From NCBI GenBank assembly GCA_937892655.1, contig CALBJC010000103.1, positions 1 through 8,512 of the forward strand: 8,512 nucleotides of DNA, read 5' to 3'. The translations under genes and the position numbers were made by a program. Origin of the DNA: an uncultured Clostridia bacterium. GTDB lineage: Bacteria; Bacillota; Clostridia; Oscillospirales; Ruminococcaceae. Below, in pieces: positions 1-5,553 of the stretch. Numbering within the stretch: the first letter of the stretch is position 1; every line of letters starts with the position of its first letter. Below the pieces are notes generated by a model that searched no databases, had not been told where the DNA came from, and saw only the letters and a program-made list of their open reading frames with translations.

Positions 1-1216
1 TCTTTATAACTCTATGGAATACCTTCTTACCTTTTCTGATAATCATAGCACCATCTACAAATAATTCGTCTGTAATTAACATATTAGCATCAGTTACCTT
101 GTTATCGTTTACTGATAATCCGTTTTGTTGTATAAGTCTTCTTCCTTCTCCTTTTGATGGAATTAACTTTGTTGCCATCAATAAATCAAGAATTCCCATA
201 CTCAAAAGTTCATCAGAAGACAATTCTGTAGTAGGCATATTTTCACTAATACCGCCATTTGCAAAAATAGCATTTGCAGCGTCTTGTGCTTTATTTGCCT
301 CTTCCTCACCGTGAACTAACTTTGTAACCTCATATGCCAAACGCTTTTTAGCAACATTTAACTCTTTACCTTCCCACTTTGACATTTCTTCAATTTCTTC
401 CATAGGAACAAAAGTTATAAGCTTTAAACAGTTGATCACATCATCATCCTGTACATTTACCCAATACTGATAAAAATCATATGGAGTACACTTTTTAGGA
501 TCAAGCCACAAAGCACCCTTTGCAGTTTTTCCCATCTTCTTACCCTCAGAGGTTGTCAAAAGTGTAAATGTCATACCATAAACCTGCTTTTGATCTTTTC
601 TTCTGCAAAGCTCAAGGCCACCTAAGATATTTGACCATTGGTCATCCCCGCCAAGCTCAATCTTACAGTTATACTTTCTGTTTAACATCAAAAAGTCATA
701 ACTTTGCATTAGCATATAGTTAAACTCCAAGAATGACAAGCCTTTTTCAAGTCTTGTTTTAAAACATTCAGCAGTTAACATCTTGTTTACTGAAAAACAA
801 GTTCCTATATCTCTTAGAAAGTCAACATAATTTAAATCCAATAACCAGTCAGCGTTATTTACCATAATGGCTTTGCCTTCTGAAAAGTCAATGAAACGGC
901 TCATCTGCTTTTTAAAACATTCACAGTTATGCTCAATATCTTCTCTTGTAAGCATTTTTCTCATATCGGTCTTGCCTGATGGGTCACCAATCATACCTGT
1001 ACCGCCACCAAGAAGAGCGATAGGCTTGTTGCCAGCCATCTGCAATCTCTTCATAAGGCACAAAGCCATAAAGTGACCTACATGCAAGCTGTCAGCGGTT
1101 GGGTCAAAACCAATGTAGAATGTAGCCTTACCGGCGTTAACCATCTTTTCAATTTCTTCTTCGTTTGTAAGCTGTGCTAACAAACCACGTCTTTTGAGTT
1201 CTTCAAAAACTGTCAT
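1..1216 (-). CDS. tyrS: Tyrosyl-tRNA synthetase (3' end cut by window edge)
   Basis: Class I aminoacyl-tRNA synthetase that charges tRNA-Tyr with tyrosine in the cytoplasm. About 405 codons are visible without a stop. Bacterial TyrS is usually 400-425 residues, so only the last few residues should be missing. Visible motifs are the HIGH-type ATP site HVGH (residues 45-48, after YIGFDPTADSL), the tyrosine-pocket segment GGDDQW (189-194) and the KMSKS-type loop KMGKT (227-231). A C-terminal S4-like RNA-binding domain starts near residue 345 (RRLIQQNGLSV). The ATG at 1216 is preceded by GGAGG (1225-1229) with an 8-nt spacer, which fixes the start. The first residues, MTVFEELKRRGL, are typical of the family. 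The gene stands alone behind its own promoter and T-box leader, so expression should respond to uncharged tRNA-Tyr. The identification is very secure. Confidence 0.97.
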   Translation of the reverse strand, partial: MTVFEELKRRGLLAQLTNEEEIEKMVNAGKATFYIGFDPTADSLHVGHFMALCLMKRLQMAGNKPIALLGGGTGMIGDPSGKTDMRKMLTREDIEHNCECFKKQMSRFIDFSEGKAIMVNNADWLLDLNYVDFLRDIGTCFSVNKMLTAECFKTRLEKGLSFLEFNYMLMQSYDFLMLNRKYNCKIELGGDDQWSNILGGLELCRRKDQKQVYGMTFTLLTTSEGKKMGKTAKGALWLDPKKCTPYDFYQYWVNVQDDDVINCLKLITFVPMEEIEEMSKWEGKELNVAKKRLAYEVTKLVHGEEEANKAQDAANAIFANGGISENMPTTELSSDELLSMGILDLLMATKLIPSKGEGRRLIQQNGLSVNDNKVTDANMLITDELFVDGAMIIRKGKKVFHRVIK

Positions 1217-1247
1217 TATATTTTCCTCCATTTTGATTCTTAGCAAT

Positions 1248-1282
1248 AAAAAAGCCTCTGACAGCACAATCGCTATCAGAGG
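1248..1282 (-). terminator. Intrinsic terminator of the tyrS T-box
   Basis: In RNA sense CCUCUGAUAGC pairs with GCUGUCAGAGG, an 11-bp stem with one U-G wobble and the loop GAUUGU (stem 1255-1282). It is followed directly by six U (1248-1253). It lies about 30 nt before the tyrS start and is the expected off-state structure of the leader. Confidence 0.92.
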
Positions 1283-1299
1283 ACGAATTATCATAAATG

Positions 1300-1326
1300 A
1301 TAAACCGTGGTACCACCTCAGTTTAT
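1300..1326 (-). promoter_or_regulatory. T-box antiterminator helix
   Basis: AUAAAC (1321-1326) can pair with GUUUAU (1300-1305) and encloses the T-box bulge that contains UGGU. This is the usual antiterminator layout. A competing small hairpin, UUAUCA-UUUA-UGAUAA (1288-1303), shares four bases (1300-1303) with the 3' strand. Confidence 0.8.
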
Positions 1327-1463
1327 TGCTTTGGGTCAAGCAACCTCATTAACGCTTTAACGGGCGTACCCGAGTAAACCTACTGCTATTTCAGCCTACC
1401 AGCTCCAAGATGTAATTCACTATCGGTATCTGCCTTTTCACACCAACCAAAGGCTCTCTGAAA

Positions 1464-1516
1464 GATAATATCCTCAAGCTACTGATTCTTTTCACAGCCA
1501 TTGAGGATATATTATC
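1464..1516. repeat. Long inverted repeat across the tyrS -10 box and leader start
   Basis: The arm at 1464-1477 (gataatatcctcaa) is the exact reverse complement of 1501-1516 except for a 2-base insertion (AT) in the second arm. The arms are 14 and 16 nt long, with a 23-nt centre (1478-1500). The right arm contains the tyrS -10 hexamer and the expected transcription start. The left arm lies inside the early T-box leader. A transcript starting at about 1502 would carry only part of one arm, whereas read-through RNA from sigG would carry both. Confidence 0.85.
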
Positions 1517-1537
1517 ACATAAAATTCAAGTTGTCAA
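1509..1537 (-). promoter_or_regulatory. Sigma-A promoter of tyrS
   Basis: A perfect -35 TTGACA (1532-1537) is followed by a 17-bp spacer and the -10 TAATAT (1509-1514), with an extended -10 TG one base upstream. The expected start is near 1502, just ahead of the T-box leader. The -35 begins only 10 nt beyond the sigG stop codon. This is a strong vegetative-type promoter by sequence; control would lie mainly in the T-box. Confidence 0.88.
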
Positions 1538-1547
1538 GTAAATGTTA

Positions 1548-2318
1548 CTAGATTTTATTCTTTATACGCTCGAGTGCGCCTTTTTCAAGTCGTGAAACCT
1601 GAGCTTGCGAAATACCTATTTCATTTGCAACCTCAACCTGAGTTTTGCCTTGCAGGAAACGCAAAAAAAGAATTTTCTTTTCTCTGTCGCCAAGCATTTT
1701 AATAGCTTCACGCAATGACAGCTCGTCAACCCAGCTTTTATCATCGGTTTTATCACCGATCTGATCGAGAACATAAAGCGTGTCACCTGAATCTGAATAC
1801 ACCGGTTCATATATTGATAAAGGTTCACTGATTGACTCAAGGGCAATTACAACATCTGATTTTACAGCATCTATTTCTTTTGCTATTTCCTCAACAGATG
1901 GTTCTCTCTGAAGCTTATTTGTCAGCATTTCTTTTGCCTGCATCGCCTTGTATGCCAAATCTCTTATTGACCTGCTGACTCTGACAGGATTATTATCACG
2001 CAAAAACCTGCGTAGTTCTCCCATTATCATAGGAACTGCATATGTGCTGAATTTTACATTCAGCGAAACATCAAAATTATCTATTGCTTTAATGAGCCCA
2101 ACGCAGCCGACCTGAAAAAGGTCATCCACAGCTTCTCCTCTGTTTGAAAACCGTTGAATAACACTTAGAACAAGCCTTAAATTACCATTAATAAGTTCAT
2201 CTCTAGCCTTTTTATCGCCATTATGTGCTTTATTAAGAAGCTCTATTTTTTCGCTTTCTTTTAGCACTTTTAGCTTTGAAGTGTTGACACCACTTATCTC
2301 AACTTTATTATACTGCAT
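1548..2318 (-). CDS. sigG: RNA polymerase sporulation sigma factor SigG (late forespore)
   Basis: A sigma-70 family factor of 256 residues that directs late forespore transcription after engulfment. The N-terminus NKVEISGVNTSKL is the SigG signature and separates it from SigF. Region 2 spans roughly residues 45-110 (NGNLRLVLSVIQRF, DDLFQVGCVGLIKAIDNF, VKFSTYAVPMIMGE), region 3 roughly 115-165, and the region 4 helix-turn-helix 225-250 (TQVEVANEIGISQAQVSRLEK). N44 aligns with B. subtilis N45, reported as important for recognition by the anti-sigma factor CsfB. A GTG at 2327 is in frame, but the Shine-Dalgarno GGAAAG (2327-2332) overlaps it and sits 8 nt from the ATG at 2318, so the ATG is preferred. 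The stop is TAG. It follows sigE, as in many Firmicutes, and probably has its own forespore promoter. Confidence 0.96.
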   Translation of the reverse strand: MQYNKVEISGVNTSKLKVLKESEKIELLNKAHNGDKKARDELINGNLRLVLSVIQRFSNRGEAVDDLFQVGCVGLIKAIDNFDVSLNVKFSTYAVPMIMGELRRFLRDNNPVRVSRSIRDLAYKAMQAKEMLTNKLQREPSVEEIAKEIDAVKSDVVIALESISEPLSIYEPVYSDSGDTLYVLDQIGDKTDDKSWVDELSLREAIKMLGDREKKILFLRFLQGKTQVEVANEIGISQAQVSRLEKGALERIKNKI

Positions 2319-2326
2319 ACATATCA

Positions 2327-2332
2327 CTTTCC
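2327..2332 (-). promoter_or_regulatory. Ribosome binding site that decides the sigG start
   Basis: GGAAAG lies 8 nt before the ATG at 2316-2318. The upstream in-frame GTG (2325-2327) overlaps this site and has no room for a spacer, so initiation at the GTG is unlikely. Confidence 0.75.
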
Positions 2333-2352
2333 AATATTTAAAACAATATATT

Positions 2353-2365
2353 CCGATTTAATCGG
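2353..2365. repeat. Perfect palindrome CCGATTTAATCGG in the sigG leader
   Basis: Two 6-bp arms around one central base, lying just downstream of the candidate sigG promoter near its expected start (about 2366). It could be a small 5' hairpin or a protein-binding site. It lacks a following U-run, so it is not a good terminator. Its function is unknown. Confidence 0.6.
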
Positions 2366-2372
2366 TAACCAA

Positions 2373-2401
2373 ATTATTGGCAGTAGAAGTTTATATATGC
2401 A
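2373..2401 (-). promoter_or_regulatory. Candidate forespore (SigF/SigG-type) promoter of sigG
   Basis: TGCATA (2396-2401) is followed after 16 bp by CAATAAT (2373-2379). This resembles the B. subtilis SigG pattern (TGAATA, then CATACTA). The overlapping reading GCATA with GCCAATAAT is close to the SigF pattern (GYWTA, then GGNNANANT). The position in the 107-nt sigE-sigG gap fits forespore-specific expression of sigG. The consensus is loose and the region AT-rich, so a chance match is possible. Confidence 0.5.
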
Positions 2402-2425
2402 GTTTCAGGTTTAGCAATATATGGA

Positions 2426-3136
2426 TTATGTAACCTTTTCCAGTTCTTTTTTCAGATGCTTAATAATTCTTTTTTCAAGCCTTGAAATATATGACTGTGA
2501 TATACCAACCATATCGGCAACCTGCTTTTGAGTCATTTCTTTATGACCGTTAAGCCCAAATCTCATCTCCATTATATTGCGCTCACGAGGCTGTAAATCT
2601 TCTATTGCATTGAGTAAAAGGCTTTTTTCTACCTCACATTCAATACCTCTGTTTACAGTATCGTTTTCCGTACCAAGTATGTCAGATAACAAAAGTTCAT
2701 TACCATCCCAGTCGATATTAAGAGGTTCATCTATAGAAATATCATTTCTATGATTTGATGATTTTCTCAGATACATAAGTATTTCATTTTCAATACAACG
2801 CGATGCATAAGTAGCTAGCTTTATATTCTTTTCAGGGCAAAATGTCTTTACCGCTTTTATAAGACCAATTGTTCCAATCGAAATCAAGTCCTCAAGGCCA
2901 ATACCCGTATTTTCAAATTTCTTTGCTATATATACAACCAGGCGCAAATTATGGACTATAAGTAGTTCACGACCTTTAGGATCACCATTTGATATCAGAT
3001 AATAAACCTTTTCTTCCTCATCCTTTGTAAGTGGTGGCGGCAGGATTTCAGGACCATTTATGTAATCTAAGGTATTATTCTTTTGTAACTTTGCTACTAT
3101 TACTTTTAACTTTTCAATCAATCTATTTATAATCAT
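2426..3136 (-). CDS. sigE: RNA polymerase sporulation sigma factor SigE (pro-sigma-E, early mother cell)
   Basis: A sigma-70 family factor of 236 residues, made as an inactive membrane-associated precursor and cleaved by SpoIIGA to direct early mother-cell transcription. An amphipathic pro-sequence occupies about residues 1-24 (MIINRLIEKLKVIVAKLQK). By alignment from memory with B. subtilis, cleavage would fall near D24/Y25, before YINGPEILPPPL. Region 2 is near-identical to the family (residues 63-122: NLRLVVYIAKKFENTG, EDLISIGTIGLIKAV, ATYASRCIENEI). DEPLNIDWDGNELLLSD follows at 136-152, and the region 4 helix-turn-helix TQKQVADMVGISQSYISRLEKR at 202-223. The open frame extends upstream to 3247 but would overlap spoIIGA. 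The ATG at 3136 has GAGG 8 nt upstream and restores the normal pro-sequence length, so it is chosen. The GAGG overlaps the spoIIGA TGA, implying translational coupling. Confidence 0.97.
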   Translation of the reverse strand: MIINRLIEKLKVIVAKLQKNNTLDYINGPEILPPPLTKDEEEKVYYLISNGDPKGRELLIVHNLRLVVYIAKKFENTGIGLEDLISIGTIGLIKAVKTFCPEKNIKLATYASRCIENEILMYLRKSSNHRNDISIDEPLNIDWDGNELLLSDILGTENDTVNRGIECEVEKSLLLNAIEDLQPRERNIMEMRFGLNGHKEMTQKQVADMVGISQSYISRLEKRIIKHLKKELEKVT

Positions 3137-3146
3137 TTCAAAAACC

Positions 3147-3968
3147 TCATTCAAATATAATTCTAGGATTAAATACTGCTCTATTTCCCGAACAGCTATC
3201 AGATACAACGCCGACCATAACATCGGGACGATATATTTTACCTTCATTAGATATTATTGTGATTTTCTCAGGATAAAAAACCGGTAGCAAACCGCTCGAT
3301 GATACCGTATGGTATGGTATCAGACGAAAGCCTTTCAATTTATCCTTTGACGCTTCAACCTTCGCCAGTAGATCATCATTTGAAAAAATCACAACCGGCT
3401 TTCTACTGAACATATCATAAACATTGTTTCCGCTGTCTGAAATAGCATCACAATGATAAATGTTATTCCCGATTTCAATTGAAACCTCATAACTTAAATT
3501 CCTGTTTTCTTTTCGTTCGATGATATAAAATACAGCGCAAACAATAGCATAAGCCAAAACAGTTGAAACTATCAGAAGCGGCATTGAAAGCTGAAAATAC
3601 ATTGTAAAGTTTTCAAGATATACTGATTTCAAAGAGAATATTTCTTTAACTATGTAAACAAGCGAAAAATAACACAGATTCACTAAAAACGAGATTATAC
3701 TTAGCCGTATCAACTTAAAAATCGATTTTTCTTTAAAAGCAATACAGTTTATTGTCAAAAACAGTAGTATTTTAATAATCGTTCCAAAAATAATGTTTAA
3801 GCCCTCAAACTCAAGAACTATAACAAGTGAACTCACCCCACCAACAAAAGAAGAAACAATATGTCTCCCATTTGATATACTGATATGAGTTATCTTTGAA
3901 ACCGATTGTATGATAAACCACGTTATATAAATGTTTATAATTACAAGAATGTCAATATAAATGCACAT
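3147..3968 (-). CDS. spoIIGA: SpoIIGA, membrane aspartic protease that processes pro-sigma-E
   Basis: A 273-residue protein. The N-terminal half is strongly hydrophobic, with about five membrane segments (near 4-22, 40-52, 58-77, 84-106 and 129-150). The C-terminal domain carries the aspartic-protease motif DSGN at 178-181 (context AISDSGNNVYD), with D178 the likely catalytic residue. The family forms a homodimeric, retroviral-protease-like enzyme in the forespore-septum membrane that removes the pro-sequence of SigE. Overall similarity is weak, as is normal for this fast-evolving family. The topology, the DSGN motif and the position 10 nt before sigE make the call firm. It is somewhat shorter than the B. 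subtilis protein (about 309 residues). The ATG at 3968 follows a strong site, AAGGTGA, with a 6-nt spacer. It is the first gene of the spoIIG operon. Confidence 0.93.
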   Translation of the reverse strand: MCIYIDILVIINIYITWFIIQSVSKITHISISNGRHIVSSFVGGVSSLVIVLEFEGLNIIFGTIIKILLFLTINCIAFKEKSIFKLIRLSIISFLVNLCYFSLVYIVKEIFSLKSVYLENFTMYFQLSMPLLIVSTVLAYAIVCAVFYIIERKENRNLSYEVSIEIGNNIYHCDAISDSGNNVYDMFSRKPVVIFSNDDLLAKVEASKDKLKGFRLIPYHTVSSSGLLPVFYPEKITIISNEGKIYRPDVMVGVVSDSCSGNRAVFNPRIIFE

Positions 3969-3987
3969 TTCAAATCACCTTGTTTTA

Positions 3988-4020
3988 ATTATAAAATGAA
4001 ATGAACGAGAAATTTGTCGT
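3988..4020 (-). promoter_or_regulatory. Candidate spoIIG promoter with Spo0A-like box
   Basis: A perfect -10 TATAAT (3988-3993) lies 20 nt before the spoIIGA start. The best -35-like hexamer, ACGACA (4015-4020, 4 of 6 to TTGACA), is 21 bp upstream, longer than normal. It overlaps a Spo0A-box-like sequence, TGTCGTA on the plus strand (4015-4021, 6 of 7 to TGTCGAA). The B. subtilis spoIIG promoter is also a SigA promoter with a long spacer activated by Spo0A-P bound over the -35, so the layout is convincing. Only one box is recognisable. The exact start is not determined. Confidence 0.6.
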
Positions 4021-4056
4021 AAAAAAAGAGTGCATCGCAAGATAGTTGCAATGCAC
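4021..4056 (-). terminator. Second intrinsic terminator between the aminopeptidase and spoIIGA
   Basis: In RNA sense GUGCAUUGCAA and UUGCGAUGCAC form an 11-bp stem with one U-G wobble and a 5-nt loop (4030-4056). After UC comes a run of seven U (4021-4027). It lies 25 nt beyond the first terminator and directly abuts the candidate spoIIG promoter, insulating the sporulation genes from the housekeeping operon. Confidence 0.88.
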
Positions 4057-4081
4057 AAAATCATAAAGTGACTATAACATT

Positions 4082-4115
4082 AAAAAAGAGCGTAGCCAAA
4101 AAGCTACGCTCTTTT
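4082..4115 (-). terminator. Intrinsic terminator of the prfA-aminopeptidase operon
   Basis: A perfect 13-bp stem pairs 4084-4096 with 4103-4115, with a 6-nt loop. The core is AGAGCGUAGC. In the transcript sense the stem ends in a U-run (complement of 4082-4087). It begins 2 nt after the aminopeptidase stop codon. The A/U tracts on both sides could also let it act in the opposite direction, but no plus-strand gene is seen. Confidence 0.95.
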
Positions 4116-4117
4116 AA

Positions 4118-5533
4118 TTAATCTTCAAAGAATACAATAAACGATCTGTAAGCCATATACACATCAGTCTTAGCTGTAATCTCAAATGGTGCATGCATGC
4201 AAAGAACAGGAACACCAACATCGATAACATCCATATTCAGATTTGCAACATACATAGCAACAGTTCCGCCGCCGCCAAGGTCAACTCTGCCAAGCTCACC
4301 TGTCTGCCAGATAACCTTATTCTTATCAAGAAGTGTTCTTACTCGTGAAACAAACTCAGCAGAAGCATCTGAAGTTCCTGACTTACCCCTTGCACCTGTA
4401 AACTTAGTTACACAAACGCCATAATTGAGATATGCACCGTTATTCTTTTCAATAACGCTTGGGAAAGTAGGGTCAAATGCAGCATTTACGTCAGCTGAAA
4501 GACATTCAGAGTTTGACATAACTGTTCTACCATCACTACCGAGTTTTTCTGCAATATCACAGATAAAGTATTTAAGATACGAGCTGTTAAGACCTGTATT
4601 GCCGTCACTACCTGTTTCTTCTTTATCAGTAAGGATTGTCATAGCTGTTTTCTTAGGATTCTTGCATTCCAGAATAGCCATCAAGGATGTATACGCACAA
4701 ACTCTGTCATCCTGACCGTATGCACCAATAAGACCTCTGTCAAAGCCTACATCAGAAGCCTTGAAAGAAGGTACAGCTTCAAGCTCTGCTGAAATAAAAT
4801 CATCCTCTATGATACCATACTTATCATTGAGTATCTTCATGATGTTGAGTTTTACAAGCTCTGAGCCTTCATCATCCTTGAATGGTCTTGAACCGACAAT
4901 AATATTGAGTTCTTCACCCTTGATACCTTCTGCGAGAGTTCTCTTCATCTGCTCCTGAGCGAGATGTGGAAGAAGGTCAGAAACGCAGAATACAGGGTCT
5001 TTCGGATCTTCACCGATACATACAGTTACCTGCTCACCATTCTTTTTGAACACTACGCCGTGAAGTGCAAGAGGAATAGCCGCCCACTGATACTTTTTGA
5101 TACCACCATAATAGTGAGTTTTGAATAAAGCAAGATCACTGTCTTCGTACAATGGATGCTGCTTTAAGTCAAGACGTGGTGAATCAATATGCGCAGCAGC
5201 GAGTCTGATACCCTTTTCAATTGGTTCTGTGCCAATAACAGTAAGAATGATACTTTTTGCTCTGTTTACATAATAAATCTTATCGCCGGCATTGAGCTTT
5301 TTCTTAGGGTCATACTCTGTAAAGCCATAAGCCTTTGCAAGCTTTACAGCCTCAATAGTGGCTTCTCTTTCAGTCTTTGCATTATCAAGAAACTCCTTGT
5401 AGCCCTCGCAGAACTTATCACATTTCTTTACAGCGCTTTCGCTGAGAATCTGGATAGAATTCTTAGGAGATGACAAAAGCTTTTCCTTCAATTCCTTTAC
5501 CTGTGATTTCTTTTCAGTTGTTTTCTTCGGCAT
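4118..5533 (-). CDS. M18 family metalloaminopeptidase
   Basis: A 471-residue cytosolic zinc aminopeptidase of the M18 (aspartyl aminopeptidase/aminopeptidase I) family, which trims N-terminal residues from peptides. Visible hallmarks are AAHIDSPRLD (H115, D117), GQDDRV (D275 as the likely bridging metal ligand), the catalytic/metal pair in DKEETGSDGN (E305, E306), SADVNAAFDP (D348) and the C-terminal ligand H447 in CMHAPFE. Length and motif order fit the intact family. The N-terminus is Lys-rich (MPKKTTEKKSQ) with no signal peptide. The ATG at 5533 is preceded by GAGGA with a 7-nt spacer. It is the last gene of the operon, 20 nt after the transglycosylase stop. Preference for acidic residues is typical of some M18 members but cannot be read from the sequence, so no gene symbol is given. 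Confidence 0.93.
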   Translation of the reverse strand: MPKKTTEKKSQVKELKEKLLSSPKNSIQILSESAVKKCDKFCEGYKEFLDNAKTEREATIEAVKLAKAYGFTEYDPKKKLNAGDKIYYVNRAKSIILTVIGTEPIEKGIRLAAAHIDSPRLDLKQHPLYEDSDLALFKTHYYGGIKKYQWAAIPLALHGVVFKKNGEQVTVCIGEDPKDPVFCVSDLLPHLAQEQMKRTLAEGIKGEELNIIVGSRPFKDDEGSELVKLNIMKILNDKYGIIEDDFISAELEAVPSFKASDVGFDRGLIGAYGQDDRVCAYTSLMAILECKNPKKTAMTILTDKEETGSDGNTGLNSSYLKYFICDIAEKLGSDGRTVMSNSECLSADVNAAFDPTFPSVIEKNNGAYLNYGVCVTKFTGARGKSGTSDASAEFVSRVRTLLDKNKVIWQTGELGRVDLGGGGTVAMYVANLNMDVIDVGVPVLCMHAPFEITAKTDVYMAYRSFIVFFED

Positions 5534-5553
5534 TATAAAGTCCTCACTTTCAA

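Larger units (their letters stand above)
1248..1502 (-). promoter_or_regulatory. T-box riboswitch (tyrosine) of tyrS
   Basis: This untranslated leader fills the 331-nt gap between sigG and tyrS. In RNA order it contains the GAAAAGAAUCAGUA element, the stem I GA motif CAGAGAG (1454-1460), and GGUUGGUGUGAAAAGG in the stem I arm. Next is the specifier region GAAUUACAUCUUGGAG, where UAC (1412-1414) is a tyrosine codon in the usual specifier position. A small hairpin CGGG-UACG-CCCG (1361-1372) follows, then the T-box core AGGUGGUACCACGG (1305-1318). The acceptor-binding tetranucleotide reads UGGU, which would pair with ACCA, matching the A73 discriminator known for bacterial tRNA-Tyr. The family mechanism is that uncharged tRNA-Tyr stabilises the antiterminator and allows tyrS transcription. 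The exact 5' end is inferred from the promoter. Confidence 0.95.

Noticed and set aside
99..1076. Open frames on the plus strand (for example 99-314 and 867-1076)
   Set aside because: They lie antisense within tyrS, have no family resemblance, and arise from its reverse complement.
1361..1372. CGGG-UACG-CCCG hairpin as a separate terminator
   Set aside because: There is no U-run after it, and it occupies the expected place of an internal T-box stem.
1616..1846. 76-codon minus-strand frame inside sigG
   Set aside because: It is an out-of-frame overlap within the conserved sigG coding sequence and has no recognisable domain.
1548..2318. SigF in place of SigG
   Set aside because: The N-terminal KVEISGVNTSKL signature and linkage to spoIIGA-sigE fit SigG; SigF normally follows spoIIAA-spoIIAB.
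2319..2327. GTG at 2327 as the sigG start
   Set aside because: The ribosome binding site overlaps this codon; the ATG at 2318 is at the correct distance.
3137..3247. Extended N-terminus of SigE beginning at 3247
   Set aside because: It would overlap the end of spoIIGA, has no matching Shine-Dalgarno, and the extra residues are not found in SigE proteins. The ATG at 3136 has a good site.
4197..5473. Plus-strand open frames within the aminopeptidase gene
   Set aside because: They are antisense shadows of a well-conserved M18 gene with no independent start signals or domains.
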